This document shows positions 17,889 through 25,550 of a DNA stretch of 64,000 bases, in pieces. Where the stretch lies: NCBI GenBank assembly GCA_038850275.1, contig JAWCLZ010000005.1:29171-93170 (forward strand). Reading direction: 5' to 3'. Within the stretch, counting starts at the first letter, position 1. The number at the start of each line of letters is the position of its first letter. Source of the stretch: JAWCLZ01 sp038850275 (GTDB lineage: Archaea; Halobacteriota; JAWCLZ01). The notes under the pieces were generated by a model that searched no databases, was not told the DNA's origin, and worked only from the letters and a program-made list of their open reading frames with translations. The position numbers and the translations under genes were made by a program.

Positions 17889-17931
17889 GAAAAATAAAAA
17901 ATAAATAAAAAAATAAAAAAGAGGGATGTGT

Positions 17932-18210
17932 ATGTGGCTTGAAGTATTAACATTGCTACTGGGAATTGGCTATGGATATATCAACCCAGGTAAGGAGGAT
18001 CGAATTAAATTGTTGAAGAAAGGCCTTTTAATAGGCATAGTCTTGGGGGTAATCTTCGGCATAATAGGCTCATTCTTCGGCGGTTTATTATTCCTACCAG
18101 TTTCACTAATTCTATGGATAATCGCCATTGGTTGGCTAGCAATTCTCTTCATAATTGGCACCTACGTAGGGGACTGGTTGGAGGTTAAATTCAAGAAATC
18201 CAGCGCATAA
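17932..18210 (+). CDS. Small membrane protein
   Basis: From the ATG at 17932 the protein has about 92 residues. The Shine-Dalgarno GAGGG ends 6 bases before this ATG but touches the alternative ATG at 17926, so 17932 is preferred. It has an N-terminal hydrophobic stretch and two longer membrane segments rich in Gly and Ile (LIGIVLGVIFGIIGSFFGG, then a Leu/Ile/Trp-rich helix), ending in a basic tail. The family is not recognised. Its stop directly abuts the PUA gene start. Confidence 0.6.
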   Translation: MWLEVLTLLLGIGYGYINPGKEDRIKLLKKGLLIGIVLGVIFGIIGSFFGGLLFLPVSLILWIIAIGWLAILFIIGTYVGDWLEVKFKKSSA

Positions 18211-18669
18211 ATGAGTATAGAACTCAAGCGCGTTAGATTGATCGCTGATTATCAATTTGGCAGTGGCGCTGGTGAAGCACTCTTCCCAGATTCAACTCAA
18301 TTTATTTTTTCCTCTAGGGATAAAGTAAGGCAGATTTATGATGGTGGCAGGAGAATTGCATCGCTGCGTGCTAGTGATGGGCTACTCACGCTAAGCTTCG
18401 AAGGCGGGGAGAGGCTTAGGAGATTTCTGCCATTTCCCAAACTTAGAGTTGTAGTAAGCGATGAAGCTGTGCCATTCGTTGCTAGTGGCAAGTCTGCTTT
18501 TGCACGCCACGTTATTCAAGTGGATCCTGACCTACGCGCAGGAGAGGAGGTCTTAATTGTTGATAAAAATGACTGCCTTCTTGCCACGGGTAAAGCAGTG
18601 CTCTCAGCACAAGAAATGCTTAGTTTTAAGAAAGGCGTTGCGGTGGAAATACGAGTAGCAAGGGAATAG
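18211..18669 (+). CDS. PUA-domain RNA-binding protein
   Basis: The 152-residue protein has an N-terminal domain resembling the pre-PUA domain of archaeosine transglycosylase-related proteins (IADYQFGSGAGEALFP) and a C-terminal PUA domain (about 75-150; LRVVVSDEAVPFVASGKSAF, then HVIQVDPDLRAGEEVLIVD). Stand-alone PUA proteins of this sort are common in archaea and probably bind structured RNA. The ATG immediately follows the upstream stop codon. Confidence 0.85.
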   Translation: MSIELKRVRLIADYQFGSGAGEALFPDSTQFIFSSRDKVRQIYDGGRRIASLRASDGLLTLSFEGGERLRRFLPFPKLRVVVSDEAVPFVASGKSAFARHVIQVDPDLRAGEEVLIVDKNDCLLATGKAVLSAQEMLSFKKGVAVEIRVARE

Positions 18670-18682
18670 CATAATGCTTTTG

Positions 18683-20035
18683 CTATCTCCTTGCGATTCT
18701 ACTTATAATTAAAAGTCCAGCTGTAACTATTGATATAACTACTGCGCTGATTAAATTACTATCCACTTCGCTCTCCACTTCTCTCTTCCTCGAAAAAATT
18801 AATATCTCATCAGAAGTGAGATTAAACTGCTTTACCTCGCCATTTACATATATACTATAGTCACCCGCTTGCAAGCCATAAAAGGTTACATTGCTAGCAA
18901 GTACTTTTGCCACTAGTTCATTCCCTCGCATTATTCTTAAATCTACCTTTTCACCCACTATGACCTTCAAATTAACATAGCTTCGCAGTGGAATTGCCTT
19001 TCCATCTGCATAGATGGGGAGGTCAACGATATCAAGGGAGCTTAAAATAGAAGGAGCTATATCCCTTTGCTCGTGAATACCAAGTATCAATTTACTCTCA
19101 ATACCAGGGGAGTATATCACCAAAGGAATTCTCCGACTCTCGAGAAAGCCTCTATATTTATCTGAAGCATGTCCTCCTCTTGAATTAGCTGTTATGAATT
19201 TCATCCCGTGGTCTGAGGTAATAAACAGTGATAGGTTATTGCGAATACAGGTTTCATAGAGCTCAGGTAGAAGTGCATCTAGCTTTTCAATTACCTCAAC
19301 ATATCGAGTTGCGTCATAAGCATGAGCCACTTGATCAACACCACCTGCATTTACTGTGATAAAAAATTTTTGATTAGGATAATTACTCACCATATAATTT
19401 GCAATTGAATTTGCACTCTCCAATGCCCAGCGATTATATAAAGCATACTTCTCAATATCCTTTCCCTGTTCTCGAGGTAATTTCTCCGTTAGTTTGAGCA
19501 TGAAATCTGCTAGCGGTATTTCAAGTTTTTTTCTAAACTTAAGTGAAGGATTATCTATGGAATTTGAGGAATCATATATCGCTAGATCTTGCTTTTCAAT
19601 TATATTCTCAAAATCGCCTTTTTCCAAAATTGCAATGCAGATATATCCATGGCTGCGCAGTACATCGAAGATTGAAGCTTGTTCATAGCTTAAAAATTCC
19701 ACATCAGCCTTGGAATAGCCTGAAAAAATTATAGCGTGTCCCCTCTGAGTATCTGGCTCTAGAGCGCGTATATCTTGAACAAGTACTCCATTGCTTGCGA
19801 TATAGGAGAGATTATCCATGCGTGCTTTCTTCAGTTCCTTACCATTGAAATCAAGAGGGGTGTAGTTATAGGTTGAGAGATAGCTAGCTCCCATTCCATC
19901 GACTATGAGCAATATACCCCCATTTTTCTTTTCAATACTGTGCAAAAAATACTCTTCAGCATTTACAACTTGCATAGTTTGCTCAGAAATCGCGAGAGCG
20001 ATAATGATGAATATAAATATGGAGAGCTTTTTCAT
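18683..20035 (-). CDS. Secreted, membrane-anchored alkaline phosphatase-superfamily metalloenzyme
   Basis: The 450-residue protein has an N-terminal signal peptide (MKKLSIFIFIIIALAIS) and a C-terminal membrane helix followed by SRIARR, so the enzyme should face outside. The core carries alkaline phosphatase-superfamily metal sites: ILLIVDGMGASYLS, GVDQVAHAYDATRY, FITSDHGMKF and RGGHASDKYRG. This resembles phosphoglycerate mutase, phosphopentomutase and nucleotide pyrophosphatase relatives. The nucleophile may be the Thr/Ser near QRGHAIIFSGY. Substrate unknown. A small beta domain (about 355-420) precedes the anchor. Confidence 0.75.
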   Translation of the reverse strand: MKKLSIFIFIIIALAISEQTMQVVNAEEYFLHSIEKKNGGILLIVDGMGASYLSTYNYTPLDFNGKELKKARMDNLSYIASNGVLVQDIRALEPDTQRGHAIIFSGYSKADVEFLSYEQASIFDVLRSHGYICIAILEKGDFENIIEKQDLAIYDSSNSIDNPSLKFRKKLEIPLADFMLKLTEKLPREQGKDIEKYALYNRWALESANSIANYMVSNYPNQKFFITVNAGGVDQVAHAYDATRYVEVIEKLDALLPELYETCIRNNLSLFITSDHGMKFITANSRGGHASDKYRGFLESRRIPLVIYSPGIESKLILGIHEQRDIAPSILSSLDIVDLPIYADGKAIPLRSYVNLKVIVGEKVDLRIMRGNELVAKVLASNVTFYGLQAGDYSIYVNGEVKQFNLTSDEILIFSRKREVESEVDSNLISAVVISIVTAGLLIISRIARR

Positions 20036-20073
20036 AAGTTTGCATCAGAGATATGAAAATAAATAGATTTGCA

Positions 20074-20943
20074 TTAAATGTAAAAAACTGACCCCGCCAA
20101 GAATCCAAGTAGCCCTAGAAGAATAGCCATGAGTGTTATTCCTCTCATTTTGCTAGCGGTGCTATATTTTTGCAGGAGATTGTATGAAGCATAGATGAAT
20201 AATAAGTTTGATGGAAGTATGAAGATGAGGTAAAACTCATTATAGAAATAATTTGTGTTAGGGTAGAAATATGGAATAAAACTAAGTGCTATTGCAATTA
20301 AATAGAAAGCACTTGAGATCTGCGCAGCTTTTACCTCTCCATATATCCTTGCTATGCTTCTCACCCTTCGAAGTTTATCTCCCTCTACATCCATAACTCC
20401 CTTCATAATCTCTCTTCCAAGGCCTGAGAGGAACGCGATTGAAGCAAGCAGAAGTAAGATTGATGGCAGCTTTCTTGCGATCGCTCCACCGAATATAAAG
20501 GGAATTGCCATTGAATAGGCGATATAAATATTTCCAAAAAAACCAGTTTCCTTCAACCTTACGTCATATAAAACTCCAAATAGAGCTGAGATCAATGCTA
20601 TAGAGAAGCAAAGCCAGTTTAAAAAAAACGAGCTCAATACCCCTAGGGGTGTAGATATAAGTGCTATTGCAAGTGCTGTTTTTGGAGTTAAATCGCCCCG
20701 TACAAGCGGACGGTCAAAGCGCTTATTAACTTTATCCACTTCTAGATCAAAGTAGTCATTTAAAGCAAAAGTACCTACTTCGATCAAGATCGCAGTAAGA
20801 GCGCCGAAAAAAACATTGTAGAGAGTTATCGAGGGGGAATTTGCAACAGCAATTCCAACAATGACTCCAAGGGCGAACATTAATCCATGTTCAAGTCGAG
20901 TGAGTTGCCATATAGCTTTTAATTTCTTCATCTCTAGTTTCAT
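20074..20943 (-). CDS. UbiA-family prenyltransferase, probable digeranylgeranylglyceryl phosphate synthase
   Basis: The 289-residue polytopic protein carries both Asp-rich UbiA motifs: NDYFDLEVDKVNKRFDRP near residue 63 and DVEGDKLRRVRS near residue 173. In archaea this type adds the second geranylgeranyl chain to GGGP to build the membrane lipid core. The N-terminal QLTRLEHGLMFALG stretch is typical. Chlorophyll- or quinone-type UbiA enzymes share the motifs, so substrate specificity is likely but unproven. Confidence 0.83.
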   Translation of the reverse strand: MKLEMKKLKAIWQLTRLEHGLMFALGVIVGIAVANSPSITLYNVFFGALTAILIEVGTFALNDYFDLEVDKVNKRFDRPLVRGDLTPKTALAIALISTPLGVLSSFFLNWLCFSIALISALFGVLYDVRLKETGFFGNIYIAYSMAIPFIFGGAIARKLPSILLLLASIAFLSGLGREIMKGVMDVEGDKLRRVRSIARIYGEVKAAQISSAFYLIAIALSFIPYFYPNTNYFYNEFYLIFILPSNLLFIYASYNLLQKYSTASKMRGITLMAILLGLLGFLAGSVFYI

Positions 20944-20953
20944 TGAATCAGCC

Positions 20954-21400
20954 TTATAGATCGAATTTTACCTCTAATTTGAATAGTTTCTTCGTGGGCA
21001 GATTTAGCACTTCCTTTATCCCTGAGCGCTTTTTTATCTCCATCAAGACTTGCTTCAAACTTTTTTGGTCCATACCTGCTAAGGTGAACCATATATTGTA
21101 ATAATGCTTCCTCAAATAGTTGTGGGAAACGCCTTGATATGAATTGATTATCTCCACCACTTCTTTAATTCTCTCTTCAGGAACCCTCATTGCCACAAGC
21201 GTGCTTTCAAGTCCCAATTCCTTGGCATCGATTATAGGTCGAATGCAGCGAATTCTCCCGCTTTTCTGCAATCGCTTAGTTCTCTCAATTACCTCTGCTT
21301 CATCCACTCCAATTTGCTCCCCAATTGCCTTAAATGGCCTCATAACCAGAGGAAATTCAGCTTGCAGTATAGATAGAATTGCTCTATCAATTTTATCCAT
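20954..21400 (-). CDS. AhbA/AhbB-type siroheme decarboxylase subunit (Lrp-like fold)
   Basis: The 148-residue protein (ATG at 21400, not the TTG at 21409) has an Lrp/AsnC-like winged helix (DRAILSILQAEFPLV) and ligand-binding fold. The HNYLRKHYYNIWFTL segment and the LPTKKLFKLEVKF C-terminus are characteristic of AhbA/AhbB, which decarboxylate siroheme to 12,18-didecarboxysiroheme in the archaeal heme and heme d1 routes. These enzymes usually act as a heterodimer, and the partner is not visible here. A plain Lrp regulator is the alternative. Tandem repeats lie in its leader. Confidence 0.7.
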   Translation of the reverse strand: MDKIDRAILSILQAEFPLVMRPFKAIGEQIGVDEAEVIERTKRLQKSGRIRCIRPIIDAKELGLESTLVAMRVPEERIKEVVEIINSYQGVSHNYLRKHYYNIWFTLAGMDQKSLKQVLMEIKKRSGIKEVLNLPTKKLFKLEVKFDL

Positions 21401-21412
21401 GCTGAACAAATT

Positions 21413-21430
21413 ATATCTAGAATATCTAGA
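21413..21430. repeat. Tandem 9-bp palindromic-core repeat upstream of the AhbA/B-like gene
   Basis: Two exact adjacent copies of ATATCTAGA are followed by a decayed third (ATTTAGA). Each contains the palindrome TCTAGA. The repeat lies 13 bases upstream of the start codon at 21400, where an operator or promoter would sit. Confidence 0.6.
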
Positions 21431-21490
21431 ATTTAGAAATACCCTTTTATTTTAAAGTTAAAATTTTTCGAGGTGGGAAATTTATGCACA

Positions 21491-21661
21491 CTAGCTTTTT
21501 TTAGGCTTCATTTCTTCCTTTTTCACCCTCCAAACGTGGGGAGTTGTGCGGCAAGTTGGGCATTCATAATATTCATATTTTTCATCTTCCTTAACCTTCT
21601 TAGTTACCTCCCCAGTGTAGCCACATTTGGGGCATTGCAGGCGTAAAACCAATTGAACCAC
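21491..21661 (-). CDS. Small zinc-ribbon protein, 56 residues
   Basis: The minus strand encodes a 56-residue protein with two Cys pairs, CPKCGY and CPTCR, separated by a charged stretch, and a Lys-rich tail (EEMKPKKS). This is a four-Cys zinc ribbon. The only sensible start is GTG at 21661. A TATA-like TTTAAATATA lies about 20-31 bases upstream, so the transcript may be leaderless. Family and partner unknown. Confidence 0.7.
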   Translation of the reverse strand: MVQLVLRLQCPKCGYTGEVTKKVKEDEKYEYYECPTCRTTPHVWRVKKEEMKPKKS

Positions 21662-21731
21662 CCATGTATGAATGCAATGAATATATTTAAATATGTTTCA
21701 AGAAAGATGAATTTAACCTAGGTGACGAGTT

Positions 21732-22412
21732 ATGAAAATCACTTGGCTTGGGCATGCTGCATTTGAAATAACTGGGAAAAAGCATGTGTTGATCGATCCA
21801 TTTATATCTGGAAACCCCTTGGCTCCTAGGAAAATTGAAGATCTGAAGCCAGAGATCATAGCTGTTACCCATGGTCATGGAGACCACCTTGGGGATACCA
21901 TTGTGATTGCCAAGCGGAATAAAGCTATTGTTGTTGGAATACACGAGATCGCTTGTTATCTTCAAGCGAAAGGAGTTGAAGCAATTGGTATGAATATGGG
22001 GGGAACAGTAGACCTTGGGGTGAAAATCACTATGGTACCTGCTTGGCATTCCTCAGGTATTGATGAAGCGAATTTTAGCTATAGTGGGGGTACAGCTTGT
22101 GGTTTTATTATCGAAGATGGAGTTAAAATTTATCACGCAGGAGATACCTCGCTCTTCAGCGATATGAAGTTAATTGGAGAGATCTATCGCCCTGAGATTG
22201 CATTGCTTCCAATTGGCAATCGATTCACAATGAATCCGCAAACTGCAGCGATAGCAGTTAGTTGGATAAAGCCACAAGTTGCTATTCCAATGCATTACAA
22301 TACCTTCCCAATTATTGCTCAGGACCCTGAGAAATTTGCAGCCTTCGTGAAGATTAAAAGCCCTGAAACGAGGGTTGTGATTTTAAAGCCAGGGGAGATA
22401 TTTGAATATTGA
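21732..22412 (+). CDS. UPF0173-family metallo-beta-lactamase-fold hydrolase
   Basis: The 226-residue protein begins MKITWLGHAAFEI, typical of UPF0173, and has the metal motif VTHGHGDHLGD, a later AWHSSG His, YHAGDTSLFSD and PMHYNTFP. It is a cytoplasmic metal-dependent hydrolase; the natural substrate is unknown. The downstream DUF1989 gene starts within its last codons, so the two are coupled. Confidence 0.9.
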   Translation: MKITWLGHAAFEITGKKHVLIDPFISGNPLAPRKIEDLKPEIIAVTHGHGDHLGDTIVIAKRNKAIVVGIHEIACYLQAKGVEAIGMNMGGTVDLGVKITMVPAWHSSGIDEANFSYSGGTACGFIIEDGVKIYHAGDTSLFSDMKLIGEIYRPEIALLPIGNRFTMNPQTAAIAVSWIKPQVAIPMHYNTFPIIAQDPEKFAAFVKIKSPETRVVILKPGEIFEY

Positions 22413-22959
22413 CATTGTGCTTCAGAAAGGGGAAGCTATAGCTATCTCATTGAAAGCTGGGGATAGAATAAAGATAGCTTGCTTGGGTGGGGGGCAGCTT
22501 GCTGATTTGGTATTCTCTCTATATCACCAGGGGCTAACGCTTGATAGACTTGGGAGGTTCATACTTAGAGAAGGGGATGTGCTTTATAATTGTAAGGAAG
22601 AGCCTGCTTTGAGGGTACTTAAGATTAGGTCAAAAGCTATATCTAATATAGTATACCCAGGCTGCCGAAGGAGTTTATATGGATTCAATAAGAATGGATG
22701 TAGGGAGCTGCTTGCTCGAGCATTGAATGTTTCAGTTGAAAATCTCCCAAGTACGATTAACTTATTCATGGATTTTGAAATCGACCCTCAAAGCTATGAA
22801 TTCAAGCCAGTTGCAACTAAAGCTGAGGATGGAGACTTCGTTGAATTTGAGTCACTTTTCGACTTGGAAATAGCAGTTGCAGCTTGTCCATGGGAAGACC
22901 TTTCACAGCCCAATGGAAAAATAGCCATCGAGGTTAAAAATGAGGGTGGAAGTAGATAG
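22402..22959 (+). CDS. DUF1989 (urea carboxylase-associated-like) protein
   Basis: The 185-residue protein fits DUF1989: KAGDRIKIACLGGGQLADLVFS, then CRRSLYGFNKNG, PSTINLFMDFEI and CPWEDLSQPNGK. The family uses Cys and His residues, probably for zinc, and is often found with nitrogen metabolism or riboswitch-controlled genes; its chemistry is unclear. The start is TTG with AGGGGAGA a few bases upstream. It overlaps both neighbours, suggesting one operon with UPF0173 and the glycosylase-like gene. Confidence 0.8.
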   Translation: MNIDIVLQKGEAIAISLKAGDRIKIACLGGGQLADLVFSLYHQGLTLDRLGRFILREGDVLYNCKEEPALRVLKIRSKAISNIVYPGCRRSLYGFNKNGCRELLARALNVSVENLPSTINLFMDFEIDPQSYEFKPVATKAEDGDFVEFESLFDLEIAVAACPWEDLSQPNGKIAIEVKNEGGSR

Positions 22960-23923
22960 AGAGCAATGCTTTAACCTTGCAAGGGCCATTAAAGACTTGA
23001 AGTTTAAAGTTGATGAATTTACAGATCCCTTGCTATACCCAGCCCAAAGTGCCTCTTTAGAGGAAGTGGCAAGTTTTTTCTTTTTCATAGTGGCAATTGA
23101 TCATAGAACTAGCTCGAAATTTGAGGGAATAATTGAGGGGAGAAAACTCCATGGTTCCGAGCTTTTATATGCGCTTGCTAAGAGGCGAATGGACTTTTTC
23201 TCGGCGCAAAGAATGCAGAGTATTTCAGAGGAAGAAGTGGCCACTTGGCTATCGATAGAGAAAAGCACCATTCCAGATCCCGCTGTTAGAGCTATGTTGC
23301 TTAGGGATTGCGGGGCCAAGCTTTTAAAGCACTACAGTGGAAGTGTCCTTGAGTTGATAAAAGCTGCAGATGGCTATTTAATACGTGGAGATGGAAAGGG
23401 ATTGCTTCAGCTTTTAGCTCAATTTAAAGCATATAGCGATCCCTTGAGCAAAAAAAGTTTTCTACTAATTAAGTTTCTAGAGAGGAGAAAGCTCTTTGAA
23501 GTTAGAGATATTGAAAATCTCCATATCCCTGTGGATAACGTACTAGTGAGAATTGCATTGAGAACTGGGATAATTGAAGTAGTGGATGGGGAACTTGAGG
23601 CTAAGCTTAAGAATTACCTGCCTGCAAATGCAATTGACGATCAAGAGATTAGAAGCACTACTCAAAAAGCTTATGATATTGTATCAAAAGAATCGGGAAT
23701 TAGGGTTACGTTGCTTGATGATGTTCTCTGGACAATGGGTAGAGCTTGCTGCTCTCGCGAGAGCCCAGTTTGTTTTAACTGCAGATTTGAAAGCTGCAGA
23801 GCCTCGCAACTACTTGGTATAGAATGCAGCCATAGTTGTATATTCACAACTGCTTGCAAAGGCGCTCAAGAACCAAGCTATAGAGCATATTATGAGCCAA
23901 ATTATAAAACTTGGTATTATTAA
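22940..23923 (+). CDS. Glycosylase-like protein with C-terminal Fe-S-type cysteines
   Basis: The 327-residue protein is not one I can place firmly. The N-terminal half (EFTDPLLYPAQ, EVASFFFFIVAIDHRTSSKF, LHGSELLYALAKRR) and helix-rich middle recall the HhH-glycosylase/queuosine-salvage superfamily. Near residue 265 it reads LDDVLWTMGRAC, then a CSRESPVCFNC and RFESC cluster, spaced like the [4Fe-4S] loop of endonuclease III (C-x6-C-x2-C-x4-C). Further Cys follow (GIECSHSCIFTTAC). It overlaps DUF1989 by 20 bases. DNA or modified-nucleoside glycosylase is a guess. Confidence 0.5.
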   Translation: MRVEVDREQCFNLARAIKDLKFKVDEFTDPLLYPAQSASLEEVASFFFFIVAIDHRTSSKFEGIIEGRKLHGSELLYALAKRRMDFFSAQRMQSISEEEVATWLSIEKSTIPDPAVRAMLLRDCGAKLLKHYSGSVLELIKAADGYLIRGDGKGLLQLLAQFKAYSDPLSKKSFLLIKFLERRKLFEVRDIENLHIPVDNVLVRIALRTGIIEVVDGELEAKLKNYLPANAIDDQEIRSTTQKAYDIVSKESGIRVTLLDDVLWTMGRACCSRESPVCFNCRFESCRASQLLGIECSHSCIFTTACKGAQEPSYRAYYEPNYKTWYY

Positions 23924-23936
23924 AAAATTAGTAATA

Positions 23937-24722
23937 TTATTTAAATTTGGCTATGAATTCTTCAATTGCATTGAAATAAAGCTCATTCATTATATCATTA
24001 TGATCCGCCCCTGAGATGATTAAAAGTTTTTTATATTTTGAGGCTAGGTTTTCATAGAGCTCTTTTCCCTCTGAGCAGGGTATAATGCTATCACATTCAC
24101 CGTGAATAACGAGTGCTGGGATTTTAATCGCTCGAGCTTTAACTTTATTTAAGAATTCACCTTGTTCATTTAAAATGAATTCCCTATCTCGAGGTTTTAG
24201 GTATCTATGCCATCTGCGGAAATTATTGGCTAAACCACTTTCTATTATAATCCCAGAGAATTCTAATTGATAGTGATAAGCTAGCTCTATAGCTGGAATG
24301 CTGCCAAGAGAGCGTCCCATTAGAAATATTTTTTTAACGAATTCTCTTTTTTCAATTATTTTCTTAAATTCTTGGAATATGAGATGGCAATCTCGAAGTA
24401 AAGTTGTTATCGTGGGAAAGCCTGTGCTTATGCCATAGCCCCTATAACTAGCCACAAATAAATTTATATTTCTTTGATTATAAAAACTAGCTATTTCTGA
24501 GTAGTCCCCTGGGGTCTCTCCATTGCCGTGGAAATAGAGAATAGTTGGCGAACTCTTGCTCTTAATCCAAAAGCCATAGCCAATTCGAATATCCTCGATA
24601 TCCATATAAGTTTTTGGCTGAGGGATAGCGAAATGGAAATTGAAATTGGAATAAGCAAGTGGGAATACAATTTCCAGAACCTCAGGTATATCTAAAAATG
24701 AAAGATCGATCTCGTGGGACAT
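23937..24722 (-). CDS. Alpha/beta hydrolase
   Basis: The 261-residue protein has the alpha/beta-hydrolase features: oxyanion region LYFHGNGETPGDYS, nucleophile elbow GRSLGS, the acidic HGECDSIIP strand and catalytic His in SGADHNDI. It resembles the BEM46/DUF1749-like serine peptidase-lipase group. It begins immediately after the stop of the RPA-associated gene and may be its operon tail. Substrate unknown. Confidence 0.8.
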   Translation of the reverse strand: MSHEIDLSFLDIPEVLEIVFPLAYSNFNFHFAIPQPKTYMDIEDIRIGYGFWIKSKSSPTILYFHGNGETPGDYSEIASFYNQRNINLFVASYRGYGISTGFPTITTLLRDCHLIFQEFKKIIEKREFVKKIFLMGRSLGSIPAIELAYHYQLEFSGIIIESGLANNFRRWHRYLKPRDREFILNEQGEFLNKVKARAIKIPALVIHGECDSIIPCSEGKELYENLASKYKKLLIISGADHNDIMNELYFNAIEEFIAKFK

Positions 24723-25550
24723 TCAAACTCTTCTCAAAATACCAATTCTTGGCTCATAGCAGCGCCCTTCATCCATAAGCTCCTTCAAAGCCCTCTCAAT
24801 AGTTTCCTCATCTAAACCGCGTTGCTCTGCAGCGTTGATTATCTCTTCATAGCTCGCCCCCTCACCTTTATCTAGATCGCAGAGGATAGAATATATGACC
24901 TCCTTATTTGACCCCTTGGTTTCTCTAATAAGCGACTCAAGAGCATCTATTACCATTTGCTTGAGCTTTTGAAGAGACTCCTCACTAGTTTTATAATGAG
25001 CAATCGCTTGAGCAATGCCACTCGCAAGCTCCTTTCTAGCTCCCCTATCTATGAGGTAATTAACAAGGTCCTCTCCAGCTAACTTTGAATCCAGAGCTAC
25101 TTTCATGTAATTTATCCTCTCAAGGGTTCTCTCAGCAGTCGATAAAACCCAGAGGTCTCTATCTTTTGCATCCACTATATTGATCTCTTCAGGTCTAATC
25201 GTAGTATAAAACGCGCCCTCTTCAGGTTCATATATTCTAACTTTGCCCACTACTGCTAGAAAACTTGGAATTTCAACCTCTGAGAGGAAAATTGCTATAT
25301 CTGGTTGAAAATGACCTGCATATACAGTGAATGTCCCCGTGGGATCAGCTATTCTTGAGCGCCATAGGTCTTCTGCTTGACCTATATTTTCTACTTCAGT
25401 AACCACGCCAACAATATAGACTCTATTGCATTTAGCACCTGAGGGTGTGATTATATAATTTGGAGCACGTGCATCACCTTTGCTATATTTTAAATTAGAT
25501 TGATTGAATTCCGCTGCAAAAACCCGCCAAGCAATTTCCCTCTCAACCAT
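24723..25550 (-). CDS. RPA-associated protein (OB-fold, COG3390 type)
   Basis: This 275-residue protein is the usual euryarchaeal companion of replication protein A. An OB-fold occupies about residues 30-130 (CNRVYIVGVVTEVENIG, DPTGTFTVYAG), followed by a helical segment and a C-terminal winged-helix-like region (SYEEIINAAEQRGLDEETIE). It overlaps the RPA gene by 8 bases, supporting co-expression of a single-stranded-DNA-binding complex. Confidence 0.88.
   Translation of the reverse strand: MVEREIAWRVFAAEFNQSNLKYSKGDARAPNYIITPSGAKCNRVYIVGVVTEVENIGQAEDLWRSRIADPTGTFTVYAGHFQPDIAIFLSEVEIPSFLAVVGKVRIYEPEEGAFYTTIRPEEINIVDAKDRDLWVLSTAERTLERINYMKVALDSKLAGEDLVNYLIDRGARKELASGIAQAIAHYKTSEESLQKLKQMVIDALESLIRETKGSNKEVIYSILCDLDKGEGASYEEIINAAEQRGLDEETIERALKELMDEGRCYEPRIGILRRV

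Noticed and set aside
17885..17920. A-rich tract between the elongation-factor-like gene and the small membrane protein as a repeat or element
   Set aside because: It is simple A/T-rich sequence of the sort common in archaeal gaps; no ordered unit is visible.
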